Below are positions 37,041 through 48,917 of a DNA stretch of 64,000 bases, in pieces. The DNA lies in NCBI GenBank assembly GCA_030435675.1, contig CM059622.1:13888001-13952000 (forward strand), given 5' to 3'. The position numbers were made by a program, and so were the translations under genes. Within the stretch, counting starts at the first letter, position 1; the number at the start of each line of letters is the position of its first letter. This stretch comes from Steinernema hermaphroditum. Taxonomy: Eukaryota > Nematoda > Chromadorea > Rhabditida > Steinernematidae. The notes beneath the pieces are model-generated. The model saw only the letters and a program-made list of their open reading frames with translations. It did not search any database and was not told the origin of the DNA.

Positions 37041-38724
37041 GCCACTCTCAGAACGTTTTCTCCTTGATGTACAAGTTAAAATGAAATTTACGTTTTGTAT
37101 AGTTTCCAATTGATGCGGGCTAATTTATAAAATAAATGATTCAAATAATGCTCTTTGCTAGAAAACAATGAGCTGAAACCGTCTTTCGGTGAGGTTTCCG
37201 ACTCGGCTCAGGTGGTGCCGGCTCGACTCGACTTGGCATCTCTGATCATGCCACCCTTCAGAGATCGGGGTTTCTCTGCAGGACGAGGAAGTATTCCGCT
37301 TGTTAGGAGTCAGTGAGATCTCATAATGCTTTGATCTACTTAGTCTACTTCGAAGCCTACTTCGGGACCACATTGTGAAGCACAGCACAAGTAGATCATT
37401 TAAGCACCAGTTGAATTTTCCTCGAAGCAACGTTTCTAATGCTCAAAAAGTAACCCGAAACAAACTGTCCTGAATCATCTACGTGGTTGTTTTGACGTGG
37501 CTATTAAAGCAAAAAAGTATCTCTGGAAATAATGTGATTAGGGAACTTCGAGATGTGATTCATTTGTACTGATAACATAATAAGAATTCGCGGCTTGGTA
37601 CTGTACAAACTCACAGTCCGATACGTTACCTATCATGTCCATAGACGCTGACGTGGTGAAATTTCGCAATCCGAGCCGGCGCGGCTTGCTCCGAGATTAA
37701 GTCCTCCGGCCGAAACTGGGGCAATTTGCGACGGTTCCCAAAGAGCGGTCCGAAAAAAGAAAATCGGGCTCCGGCTCGACTCCGGCCCAGTTGGGATCTC
37801 TGATCATGCCACATTCAGTCACATCAATTAGTCAATTAATCAGTCACATCTGGTCAGTGATGAGCTGCTTGGCCAGGTGGATGAATCTACACCAATTACA
37901 ATTATCTACACCAATTACAATTAATTCATTTTTAAGCGAACGGACGACCCGACCGATAGCGACTGGACACAAATGGAAACCCCGGCATTGTGTGGAGCCC
38001 AATGTAGACTGTAAAAAGTCATGTGATATTTAGCAATCGAATCCATTTGTTCAATTCCGACGACACTAATTCACAAAAAAACAAAATCACACTTTCTTTA
38101 TCGTCTTCTGATTCGACTTGTCAGGTTTACTCAAAAAGGAAGATAAATTATGCTAAATTCTGACAATCTTCATAAGTTATAGATTATAAAACTGATCAGT
38201 ATTTATTAGAGATGCCTTAAGAACAATGCCCTGTATTGTTTTTTAATAAAATCGCATATTACAACAGCTATGTTTCTACCTGGACGGATTTTAGATTATT
38301 CGAAAATCATCGGATTTCGAATCAAATCGTTGGCTACTGTATCTATTTTATTTATCTTAATTTTATTCCCTGATCTGTACTTTTTCGAATGGCGTCACCA
38401 TTTTAAACTAATGTTTTAACCTTCTTTGTGACTATGTGATCGACCACCCGAGTTGGGCAAATTGGAATCAACGTCATTTTATGACATAGCTAGCCAGAGA
38501 CTGCGCCACAGAGAGTTCAATTTTTGTAAGTGTTATGTGAGCTATTTTCCATCACTACTACTTTATGCTACAAGTATGGACACTTTCCGATCACGACAAC
38601 ACAATAAATAACTAACGAACGCATAGGCGATCAATTCAATTCGCTGAATTGGAGTCAACGTCATTCTATGTACAACAGGATAGCGACAGGGTCATCACAT
38701 CGTCGAGGAGAGGAGAGCATCGAC
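37041..38724. other. Intergenic, AT-rich, no gene seen
   Basis: No frame with splice support. Contains the polyadenylation region of the transporter gene (AATAAATG near 37130). Confidence 0.5.
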
Positions 38725-39153
38725 TTAGAGTCGATAGAGGCTATAGAAATTCTGACACGCTGGAGGTGAGGTGGGCGGCGGGCTGAGGGCCTGCGAGTAG
38801 AGGGTGCAGGTGTACTGTAGTTGCGCGACGGACTCCAAGTAGCCTTTTTGGAGGTTTTCACCGGTGATCCTTAGCTCGCTGACCTCCTTGCGGAGGTCGT
38901 CGATCTCCTTGAGCGACTGCTTGAGGGCCTGGCGCAGGAGGGTCACTTCGGACTTGATCCTATCGCGCGACGCCCTCGAGGCGCGTCTGTTGTTCTCCTT
39001 GCGCTTCTCGGCGCGTTCATCAGGCGTGTACTCGGAGAGGTCCGTGCGGGGATGACGCTGCGGCTGCGGGTGGTTGGGGAGCACACGGCTCGACTGCGAA
39101 GACGTTTCGGCCAGAAGACGGATCTGAAGTTCCGTGAGCCGAGAGGAGTCCAT
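38725..39153 (-). CDS. bZIP transcription factor
   Basis: A 142-residue frame starting at the ATG at 39153. A CCGTTTCAG acceptor lies 12 bases upstream, so this is either a trans-spliced start or the last exon of a longer gene. The basic region is KRKENNRRASRASRDR (the N-x7-R bZIP signature with Asn and Arg in place). It is followed directly by heptad leucines in LLRQALKQSLKEIDDLRKEV. It should bind DNA as a dimer. The sequence after the zipper is Pro-rich. The subfamily cannot be assigned from what is visible. Confidence 0.78.
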   Translation of the reverse strand: MDSSRLTELQIRLLAETSSQSSRVLPNHPQPQRHPRTDLSEYTPDERAEKRKENNRRASRASRDRIKSEVTLLRQALKQSLKEIDDLRKEVSELRITGENLQKGYLESVAQLQYTCTLYSQALSPPPTSPPACQNFYSLYRL

Positions 39154-39649
39154 GGGAGTTCGAGTCTGAAACGGCAAATGCGGTCAATGGAAGGGGTACG
39201 GTAGGGCTCGGAGAACCGGAATAGTTGATATGGCGGCAGGCTAAGCTCATAAAAAGGGTGAGAGTCAGAGAAGAACATCGACAGTCAACAGGACCATGAG
39301 CAATATTCGACAAGTTTTTGTTAAAATAGCGACTGATTGATCAAAACTGAGCGGCATCTCCGCTGTCAACACGGATGTGTCTCGATTACGGTAGCTGTTG
39401 TGCAAATAAAACGATTTATGGAATTTACAGATTTCTCTATCAGAAGAGCCTAGAGTGATGGTTGCCAGCCATCACTTTGAGTTCAACTGGTCAAGCCGTT
39501 TCCCCTCTAACTTATACGGTATCTCCACAGGACAGATGGATCTTTGAAGACGTGCATGTACTATGAGTGGAAGCCGTTGTCCTTCTCAAACTTATACGGT
39601 AGTCTTTCCCTCTATTTAAATCAAGTAGCCGTACTGAATGGTCCTATGT

Positions 39650-40165
39650 GTGACGGCGCCATGGATAAAGATCAATTTTTAAAAGAGATGCAAGTTATCT
39701 CTGTAGATGTAGACTCTAGAATGAGGAAAATAAGGTGACAAGAGTTAAGGCATATCATCGAGTGAGCGATGCCGAACTGGGTGTATCCGGATTCAAGAGT
39801 GGAATGTTTTGTTTTGCCGTTTTCATCACAGAGAAAAACATCTCTAAATTCTTCGGACCGATGTTGCAAAATAAAATGATACACAAATATTTCTTTTACC
39901 AAAATGGTCTCCTATGTGTGACGGCTCTATGGATAGGGATCAAATTCTTTAAAGAGATCATGCTACCTCTGTAGTTATAGATGCTACAGAACGTCGATAA
40001 AAGAGGGAAAAGTGACTGATGATTCTTGCTACACTCAGTGAGTGGGGATCATTATTTCTAGCATCTTCTGTATCGCCTAGGAACGCTAACTGACTGTTTT
40101 CATCACAGAGAAAAACAGCTCCAAATTCTTCGGACCCATGTTGCAAAATAAAATGATACACAAAG
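39650..40165. repeat. Imperfect tandem duplication, about 270 bp per unit
   Basis: Unit 1 (about 39650-39905) and unit 2 (about 39920-40165) share the order GTGTGACGG, ATGGATA, AAGAGAT, CTCTGTAG, CATCACAGAGAAAAAC, AATTCTTCGGACC and ATGTTGCAAAATAAAATGA. A third, much weaker partial match (ATGTTGCAAGATGAA) starts near 40600. No gene is evident. Confidence 0.65.
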
Positions 40166-43100
40166 TTGCGTAATGAAAAAATAAGAAGACAGGTTCTTAA
40201 GTGTCCTATTGTTTGTTAGTCCCTGTAGCCGGAATCATTCAGCAACGATCGGAGATCAGCGCAAGTTCCGGATTATAACGCAACATATTCAGTTACTTGA
40301 GTGGATGCCTTCTGGGATTGTGGGATCAGGATCAGCAAGGACGGCCAAGAATGAACTCTCACTCAACTCATTCGGCGAGCCTGGGAACAGAAATGAAAGA
40401 CCAAAGAACTTCAATGGATTCACTTGCTTCGATATTTCGTGAAATCTTGTTGTTACTGTCATCGAGCGGTTTACGTGATTTTCCCAATTTCGATTGCGAG
40501 GTGGAGGGAGGATAGTGCCAGTGATAGTGATCAGAAAAATCGGGTCTTGTTCATGACACTGTCCACTTACAGGGACATAATGCTCAGTTCTCTTCAGATG
40601 TTGCAAGATGAAGTGGGAACGCAAAAAACAAGGGAACAGGTTCTTAATCAAATCAATCGTTCATTCAGCTTTCGAAGCGTTCATCGAGTCACGCTGGAAA
40701 ATTCCGCTTTCGTGCGGTTTTTTTCCGATTTCTGTGTAAGTTTACTCGTTTCCGTCTTATACATGTTCAGAGCCGTAAGCCTATGGCTTTATATACTTTC
40801 ATGTTTCATGGATTTTGGACACGGTTTCACAAACACTTTTTGAGGTCATACACACAGAGATCGATCAGAACCTTTGAAGGTGTTCGTTTATCGGAAATGC
40901 CATTGAATGGAAGGCAGTGTTAGGTCTTCACTCGATTTAGTTGTCATTTTCTACGCCATTTATCTATGCATTATTTAGAGATTTGTCTTTAAAATATGCT
41001 AGGTCTACACTTCTCTTCGTTCTCTAAAAGTCTTCAAATGTGAGTCTTGTAGTGAGCGCATTCATCGAATAGAAAAGCAATAGAATCTTCTGAGTTGGTT
41101 TTGGATAGTACACATGAAAAAATAGACCAAATGAAAAAGGAAGAAAAAACAGAGATAGTTGGGTCAGCCGACGGCGACGATTGGCCGAGCAGCACTGGAA
41201 TAAACATTTGACTTTCAATCGGCGTCTTGGAGGAGGAACCACGAAGCGCCTCCCTCGTCCCTTACGCGTCCCACCCATCGGCCTCGTGTACGCCAAACAA
41301 CTGCGGGCAGCGGTGACGCGACCGGGAACACGTTCCATCTACAAGTCTGACTCACACTATTATCACATTGGCTCGCGTCATTGCGAAACTTCTGCTGAAA
41401 AAATACCTGCAGTCGGCAAACACAGCACCGGCGACATCCTGGATGACTGTAGGATTTGTAAACTTACTCCTTTGGGGGGTAGAAGAGGCGTCTAAGTTTG
41501 CAACAGGGGAGTGCGTGAGCAGAAGATCAAAGTCGGCGAACAAGGCGCCGGTCGGCAGACGCGTTGTTTTGCCGCCGACCGAATTCGGGCAATGTACTCC
41601 GCCGGGTTCGTCCAAAAGCAGAAAGCCGAAACAACACCGAAGCAGTTGTGCATTCCTTTAGTTGTGTGAAGAGGCAGAAGATTATGGGTCGGGGTTGAGT
41701 TTGATTTGTAGTGGCCACGTGCAACGGATCAACTTCTTTCGATTTATTTTGATCGGAATTTTGAAGTGACGCCGATAACCGGTTTTGGTAAAAAGCCATT
41801 AAAAACAATGGTGACGAGCTTAGAAAGAAAATTTGATGTTTAGTGCTCCCTTTAGAGTGGATAGACCTTTTTGAAACTAACACAATTGGATTTTCTTTGC
41901 GAAGCGCCCCGTCTGTTAATGGAGACATTACAGAGTGGATGTTCTTTTGGGACCCTTTTGAATTTTTCTGAAACACATTGTACAATGTACAGGAAGAAGA
42001 CCTTGTCATAGGATGTCTTTGGAGAACGGCGGTGGACTGGCCTCTGAAAGCCATTTGCCGGTAATTGAACTGATGGAGAGACGTCTACATGGATCTCATT
42101 CGAAGGTGAAGTGGTGAACGGTCACACACATCATTTGCTATTCCTGGAGGACAGTCTACGCCCGAGACCCACTAGATGCCAGACAAAATAAAGACCCTGA
42201 ACCGACCCCGACCGATTCTAAGTGAAACGCGTTTGCAATGAACCACATAGACAGCCCAGAAACACATAGGCACCAATTGTCTACCGGGTAAGATAAGAAT
42301 AAACGATTCAATCAGCAACAATCTTGCCACCAACAGGGTTATTGGTGTCTCCATCCTAAAGGCTTCTTGGCTTTTCGTGTGTTTACAGGTTTTAGGCCAA
42401 GTTCAGCCATCTTCGTGAGCACCAATCCTACCGCCGCCAAGCCTTCGTATCGCCTAAACTTAGCACACATATCTGATCATGGTTTCATCCACCGACCGAT
42501 TATACAGAATATACCGGGAAGGGCATCTCGGCAAGAGTCCGTAAGGTCATTTTCGATAGTATCAAAATGTGAGACCGGCCGCAGGGGCCTGAAGGTTGTT
42601 CTGGTGTTTAGGCAAGTTCTCATGGTTAGGCAAGCGCATGTGGAGAAGACTCTGTAGAGTCATTTTCGATATACATATGGCACACCATGCGGGGTCTGCA
42701 AGATGAGGAAATGTAGAAATGCTTTTCCTAGAAGTAAAAAGCGGAGAAAACAACATTCCCGTCATGACGAGCAAAATCCGTAGGCGTCCCGCGCCTTACG
42801 TGTTATGTTCCGTTTCAAGTTACAATAGTCTAATTGATCAAAAAGGTATCAAATGTAAAATGACGTCATGGAGAACTGGTTGTTCCAAAGCTCATTAAAA
42901 ACAATGTATAGTCTACGTGGCAGAAGCACGACACTAAATACCATAAGGACTGATTGTACATTAAAAAAAATCTCCTCTCCTATTTGAAAGTGGAAAAGCC
43001 ATGAGGAAAAGCATGGACTGGCACAGAGATCAAGCATGAACAGAGCATAGGAGGCCTGGAAGGGATATGTACGGGGGAATAAGACGAGCTTGAACTGAAG

Positions 43101-44450
43101 GTGGAATGGTCATTTTTGGCATCATTTCTGTATAGTTTCACGTCAAAAAAAGTGAGGGTGACACACCATTCGTTTCTCTGGCCAAGACAAATCGGTATAC
43201 CGGTCATAAAATGCAGATCCTTTCCAAATAATAGAGGTCTTCCAGACGGGTCTCAAGAAATTGGTTTGCTTCCACATTTCCTAGACGTTACGGTCATGAA
43301 ACCGATTGTTTTTGCTTACACGAACGACATGAATTCAAGCGGCCTACTATCACTGAGTTCAGTGTTTTAATCCAGGCGATCATTACAATATTAACGTACG
43401 TCACACACGAGAGTAATGTACCAGGAAGTAAACAGAACTGTAAATGTTTCCATCGTACGAAACAGGTTAGAGCAAAAACACGTCGACTTAGGATCATCGG
43501 TAAGTTGAAGAACTAAAAATAAAAGTGAAGTTGCGATCTTCTGTGATGAGTCAACAGCAAAATAACGATGGCAGCAGACGTTAATTAGGTGCGTGACGCA
43601 AAACGACGTGTTTGTTGAGCACACACGCCTAGCACAGATACGAAGGGGTCAAATAATGGGAATATTCAAGCCAATTTTGCAGTGACTAGTGGATATTGCT
43701 CAGGTAAACTGACCACGGTTAGGGGCTATAACCATCACGTGTAATAACTTCCTCGAGCTTACTCCTTCCGTTACCCGAGGAAGATCATCGGGATCTGCCA
43801 CAATCGGAGTGCTCCACACGTTTCGATCGCTTTTTGTCGGCAGATTACAGCCATACTGACAATACGATCAACGCTGACAGCCGCAGATCTCAATTGTGCG
43901 GCGGGGAGATTGTCTACATCCACGAAGAACTTCCAGGGCGTGAGAGTTTGACGAACTCCAGCGGGTGAAACGGAAAAAATAGCCGAGAAAAAAGAGAAAC
44001 TATGCAGCCGATTTCGGATTGGAGGCACTCGCGCAGTTTTCATTACGAAGATTCGCGGGCTCCCGACGCGAACTTTTGATTTTTCCGAGGGCAGTTACGG
44101 TAGATTGTTTGAATTGTTGACAGTCGACCACTCACTCGCCCAACGAAACGAGACAGACGGGGAATCTGTCTGTCTCTCATTTGCCGTTGTATTTGCAGGG
44201 TCATTTGCAATCGATTGAACTTATTGCCGGTTGTAGCCGCTGGTGCTTTACGTTTCGTTTACTTTCTCTGCAGTTTGCATTGCTTCTGCGCCATCTAGAT
44301 TTTTATTCGAGCTCGCGGCAGTCTCAATTCTTCTTTCTGCCTTGCAACGCATTTCGTGTTGGGTTGGTCAGGTTGCGCATTTCATGATATTACTACAAGC
44401 AATTTGGGTGTCATGTGCTAAATGGAGTTGCTTGAGAGTTGGAGTGACCT
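40166..44450. other. Long region without a supported gene
   Basis: Short frames occur on both strands, including 41368-41661 (+), 41527-42054 (-) and 43771-44043 (-). None has conserved motifs, splice continuity or a trans-splice acceptor that I can support. A GC-rich block lies at 41160-41620. Confidence 0.4.
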
Positions 44451-44930
44451 CGAGGGTTCTCGGCTGAGTAACTCACGCAAGGCGATTTCTTTGTTTATTT
44501 CGCAGTGATGATGAAGCAGCTTGTGGATTCCTGAAAGCTGTCCTTCCGGCGCAATTGAAGCATGGCTCAATTTCTTTGATTTTTCCTTTATTTGCCGATG
44601 TTTCGTGGAAGACGTTGTGCAAAGCTGAGTCATACATTGAAACTCTGTTTTTGCGTTTGCTGTGCTGTTGCGGCGCCATTATCTGATATTTTCTGATTCT
44701 TTCACAGGTTGCTCTTCCTTCCTTACTATTAGCCCTTCCCTTATTAATTTAGATACCCATGAGAGCCCACACGTTCTTGGACACAACAATCTGTAAAATT
44801 GCATCAGCTTTTGAACAGCGTGTCTTCCTCAGTTCTGTCCATTTTCTTCTGGTGTTGTTTCCCCACACTCGCGTTGCACAACATTTCTCCTTGTATTTGC
44901 ACAACGACGTCTGTTTATGGCATACATATT

Positions 44931-44935
44931 TTCAG
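44931..44935 (+). other. Probable trans-splice acceptor of synthetase copy 1
   Basis: TTTTCAG ends six bases before the ATG at 44942. The same acceptor and spacing is kept before copy 2 (ATG at 48918), showing that the promoter and leader were duplicated too. Confidence 0.5.
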
Positions 44936-44941
44936 CTCGAA

Positions 44942-47500
44942 ATGGCCGAGGCCCTCCAGTTTCTACATCTTCCTGAGCAGAAGATTGCCGAAACATTAAA
45001 GAATGCGGCATTGACGGAAGTGTTCGTTCAACTGGTGGGGGTTGCGAGGCCGCTCGGCGAATCGACCAAACAAAAGGTAACGTAGCCATGCATGTCCTGT
45101 TGGTTTAACACAGCACATTGTAGGGCTCTTTCCTGTACCAGCTTGGAGCGAAGAGCGTCAAGGCGCCACATAGCAAACAGTGGTTGCCGCTTGTGGTGAA
45201 GCTCATTATGAGCGGTGATATTCGCTTCGAGCCTCAGCTGGCCGCGGCGATAAATTACGTCTCCGACAAAACGCTCCGCGCCGTTGACGAAGCCGAACTC
45301 CGCGAAACCTGCGGCGCTGGTGTCGTGGTCACCTCAGAGCAAATCGAAGACGAGGTGCGCACCGTGCTCGAAGCCAACAAAGATGACCTCCTGGCCCAGA
45401 GGTACGCCTTCAATACTGGCAAACTATTGGGCGAAGTGAAGAACAAACTGAAGTGGGCCGATGGCGCCAAATTGAAGCAAGAGATGGACACGAGGATATT
45501 CGAGCTGCTGGGTCCCAAGACTGAAGAAGAGTTGAATCCTAAGAAGAAGAAGGCTGTGAAGCCTGCTGCGAAGCCTAAGGACGAGCCGAAAAAGTCCAAT
45601 GATGCCGAGAATGAAGCGGCAGTTGATGGTGCTGCGACGATTGAAGAGTTGATGAGGACGCGCACTAAGGACTTCCATAAGGTCGGAGAGAACTACAAGA
45701 CCGATGGATATGTTGTGACGCCGGACATGGAACGTATTCTGAAGGAGCATGTGAAGCGTGTGAATGGGAAGGTCGTTACGCGATTCCCACCGGAGCCAAA
45801 TGGAATCCTTCATTTGGGTCATGCGAAGGCGATTGGAATCAATTTTGGATACGCCAAGGCTCAAGGTGGTTCATGCAATCTGCGGTTTGACGATACGAAT
45901 CCCGAGAAAGAAGAGGAGAAATTCTTCCTCGCCATCGAAGAGATGGTCAAGTGGTTGGGTATGCTTTCCTGAAGTCTTGTTCAATGGTAATGATAACTCT
46001 TGCAGGATACAAGCCGGCCAAGATCACACATTCATCGGATAATTTCGACCAGCTCTATGAGTGGGCCGTACAGCTCATTAAGAAGGATCTTGCCTACGTG
46101 TGCCATCAAAAGGTTGAGGAGATGCGTGGATTCGATGTCAAAGAGTCGCCATACCGCAACCGTCCCGTTGAGGAATCTCTTCGGCTTTTCGAGGTAATAT
46201 TGAGTTATATCGCGTCTGAAACTAACACATTCCTTCGTAGGATATGAAAAACGGAAAATTCGGCGAGGGTGAAGCCACACTCCGCCTCAAGACGGTCCTA
46301 GAAGAGGGTAAGATGGATCCGGTTGCATACCGCATCAAGTACGTCCCTCATCACCGCACGGGAAACAAATGGTTGGTGAAAATTCTTATGCGTGTCTGGC
46401 TTTCATCGCACTGTTTAGGTGCATCTATCCCACATACGACTACACTCACTGCTTGTGCGATTCTATCGAAGACATCACACATTCCATGTGCACGAAGGAG
46501 TTCCAATCCAGACGCAGTAGCTACTACTGGCTGTGCAACGCGCTCGGAATCTATTGCCCAGTCCAGTGGGAATATGGCCGTTTGAACATCGAGTATACAG
46601 TCGTGTCGAAGCGCAAGATTCAGAAGTTGATCACTAGCGGTGTTGTTCATGACTGGGATGACCCGCGTCTCTTCACGCTCCCAGCACTTCGTCGTCGTGG
46701 AGTACCGGCAGAAGCAGTCAATAACTTCGTTGCGAGCTTGGGTCTCACCGGCAATCAGATGGCTATCAACCCAATGGCTTTGGACGCCGCCGTTCGTGAT
46801 TACTTGAATGTTAACGCGCCGAGAACTATGGCTGTGCTCGAGCCGCTCAAGATCCGCATCAAGAACTTCAAGGAGCTGGCTCTTCCTGCGAAACTGGCTG
46901 TCGATGACTTCCCTTCTACACCGACCACCTCCAAGCACGAGGTTGAGTTCAGTGACGTTGTTTACATCGAGAAGTCCGACTACCGCAGCAACAACTCCGA
47001 CAAGAGTTTCCGCCGTCTGACCAAGAGCCAGCCTGTGGCGCTCAAGTACATCGCCCTGGTGCTGACCGTCATTGATGAAGTTTTGGATCAGAGCGGCAAC
47101 GTGACTGAGATTGTTGTGAATGCAGAGAAGCTGACCGATGAGAACAAGCCGAAGGCGTTCATTCACTGGGTGTGCAACCCACTCAAGGTGGAGGTGCGCA
47201 TGTACGATCGACTCTTCAACCACAAGAATCCTGAAGACCCAGATGTTGTCCCTGGTGGATTCCTTACTGACTGTAACTCGGTATGCTAAACTGATGCCGT
47301 CTCTTAGTAACAGTTGCCCATTTCAGGATTCCCTGACTGTTTTGAATAACGTTTACATCGACAAGTACTTGGCCGAGTCTAATGTATACGATCGATTCCA
47401 GTTTGAGCGTACCGGATACTTCGCAGTCGATCAAGACTCCAAACCCGGCAAACTTGTCTTTAACCGCACAGTGTTGCTCAAAGAAGATGCAGGAAAATGA
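44942..47500 (+). CDS. qars-1: Glutaminyl-tRNA synthetase, complete copy
   Basis: Six exons (44942-45076, 45124-45958, 46006-46193, 46241-46371, 46419-47280, 47327-47500) give 774 residues, the normal length of the eukaryotic enzyme. The N-terminal appended domain is present (residues 1 to about 210), followed by a Lys-rich linker. The class I signature is [16 protein letters not shown], with HLGH as the HxGH motif. [12 protein letters not shown] and VVSKRKIQ (the KMSKS equivalent) follow, then the anticodon-binding barrels ending [13 protein letters not shown]. It charges tRNA-Gln with glutamine in the cytosol. All expected catalytic residues are present. Confidence 0.97.
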
Positions 47501-47865
47501 ATATCCCGACGTGATGCCTTTCTTTTGTGATTTATTGTTTTTGTTGGTAATGAATAGTTATGGGGTGTTTAGTAGCCAAGCAGTTGGATCAGAAGGGCGC
47601 GAATGAGATCAACCTCCTATGTTACGGTATTCCTCTTTGCTGGCGTCGTTCCGTCGCCTTTTCATCCCGGGAGTTGCCATTTCTGGTTTTGTAAAAACCG
47701 AACGCCCATTCAGTCGTTAGGGAAGGTACCATTGTGATTGGTGAGATAGAATTGCTGCTATCCATCCGCAGGTGCCTTCGTTCACCGTAAACATACGGTT
47801 GTTAGCCCTTTGGTAGTAGCTCGAAATGAGTCATCTAATAATATGCGATCAATTATGGACGTATC

Positions 47866-48190
47866 GTGGCTAAATCAGTGTGGGTCTCGCGCGATAAAGA
47901 TGAAGTTTGGGAAGTGGCGCCTCCTAATCTTATTCCTCGTGAAGCAGTTCAGCTATTTGGGTTGGCTTGCAAAGGAAAAGACATACTGGGAATTCCGTCA
48001 CACATGTTCTTCTCAACGTTGCAGTTCGGAAAAGCACGGTTATGGTTCGTAAATGATTACATCCGTGTAGACCTCGGTTCAACGCTGTTCACGCCATCGA
48101 CCTACGATAATTTCAAACGAATCCCTCTCTTCCTTCGACTTCTATTTTCCTCTAATTGTCTGCGTGCTTTTGTGTTCCTTGCCTCTTGAA
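47866..48190 (+). pseudogene. Relic of the C-terminal part of a related PAT/DIRS polyprotein
   Basis: The frame encodes EVWEVAPPNLIPREAV, then DILGIPSHMFF, then TLFTPSTYDNFK. The element at 49506-54410 has the same order: [42 protein letters not shown] (near 52500-52730). No RT, RNase H or terminal repeat is seen with it. It lies between the two synthetase copies and is clearly older than the nearby complete element. Confidence 0.75.
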
Positions 48191-48917
48191 CTTGCTGAAG
48201 CTGCTGAAGTTGAGAGGTTCTGTTTTTCCCAACGAAGACGAAATTGGCTATTTCCTCGTAACTTCTGAGAGCAATGACGGCCTCGTACCGAGTGATTGTT
48301 GGTACGCTTGGGAAACAATCAGGGTGGGAGATTCGATTTCAGAGGGAGTGCGTTGGCGGAAATCGAGCGCGAAAGTGATTCCTTTGATGATGAAGCGGCT
48401 TGTGATATTTCGTAATGGGGCTCTTGACTGAGCAGGTCACGGAAGGCGTTTTCTTTGTTTATTTCATAGTGATAATGAAGCAGGTTGTGGGATTCCTTGT
48501 GGGAAAGTTGTCCTTCGCGCTGAATTGAAGCACGGCTCCAATTTCTTTGATTTTTCCCTTTATTTGCCGATGTTTCGTGGAAGACGATGTGAGCGGTTGC
48601 GTCATACATTTCCTTGATACTTGCAATCGCAATATTTATGCCTTTTATCACTTGATTAGTAATTGAAGTTCTGTTTTTGCCTTTCTTGCGTTGTAGCGCC
48701 ATTCTATGATTTCTCCGATTCTATTACAGCTATCATATTCATGTGATCCGCTCGTTCTTGGACAAAACAATCTGCAAAATTGCACCAGCCGTTGAACAGT
48801 GTGTTTATCGCTGCTGTGTCCATTTTCTTGTGATGTTGTTTCCCCGCACTCGCGTTGCACAACATTTCTCCTTGTATTTGCACAACGGCATTCGTGATTC
48901 CATATTTTCAGCTCGAA

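Noticed and set aside
41368..41661. Plus-strand frame with one hydrophobic stretch
   Set aside because: Starts at a non-ATG codon, is open on both strands, and has no supporting exon or acceptor.
46351..47223. 290-residue open frame antisense to synthetase copy 1 (repeated at 54558-55430 in copy 2)
   Set aside because: Present in both copies only because the sense strand is conserved; no start context, splice sites or motifs.
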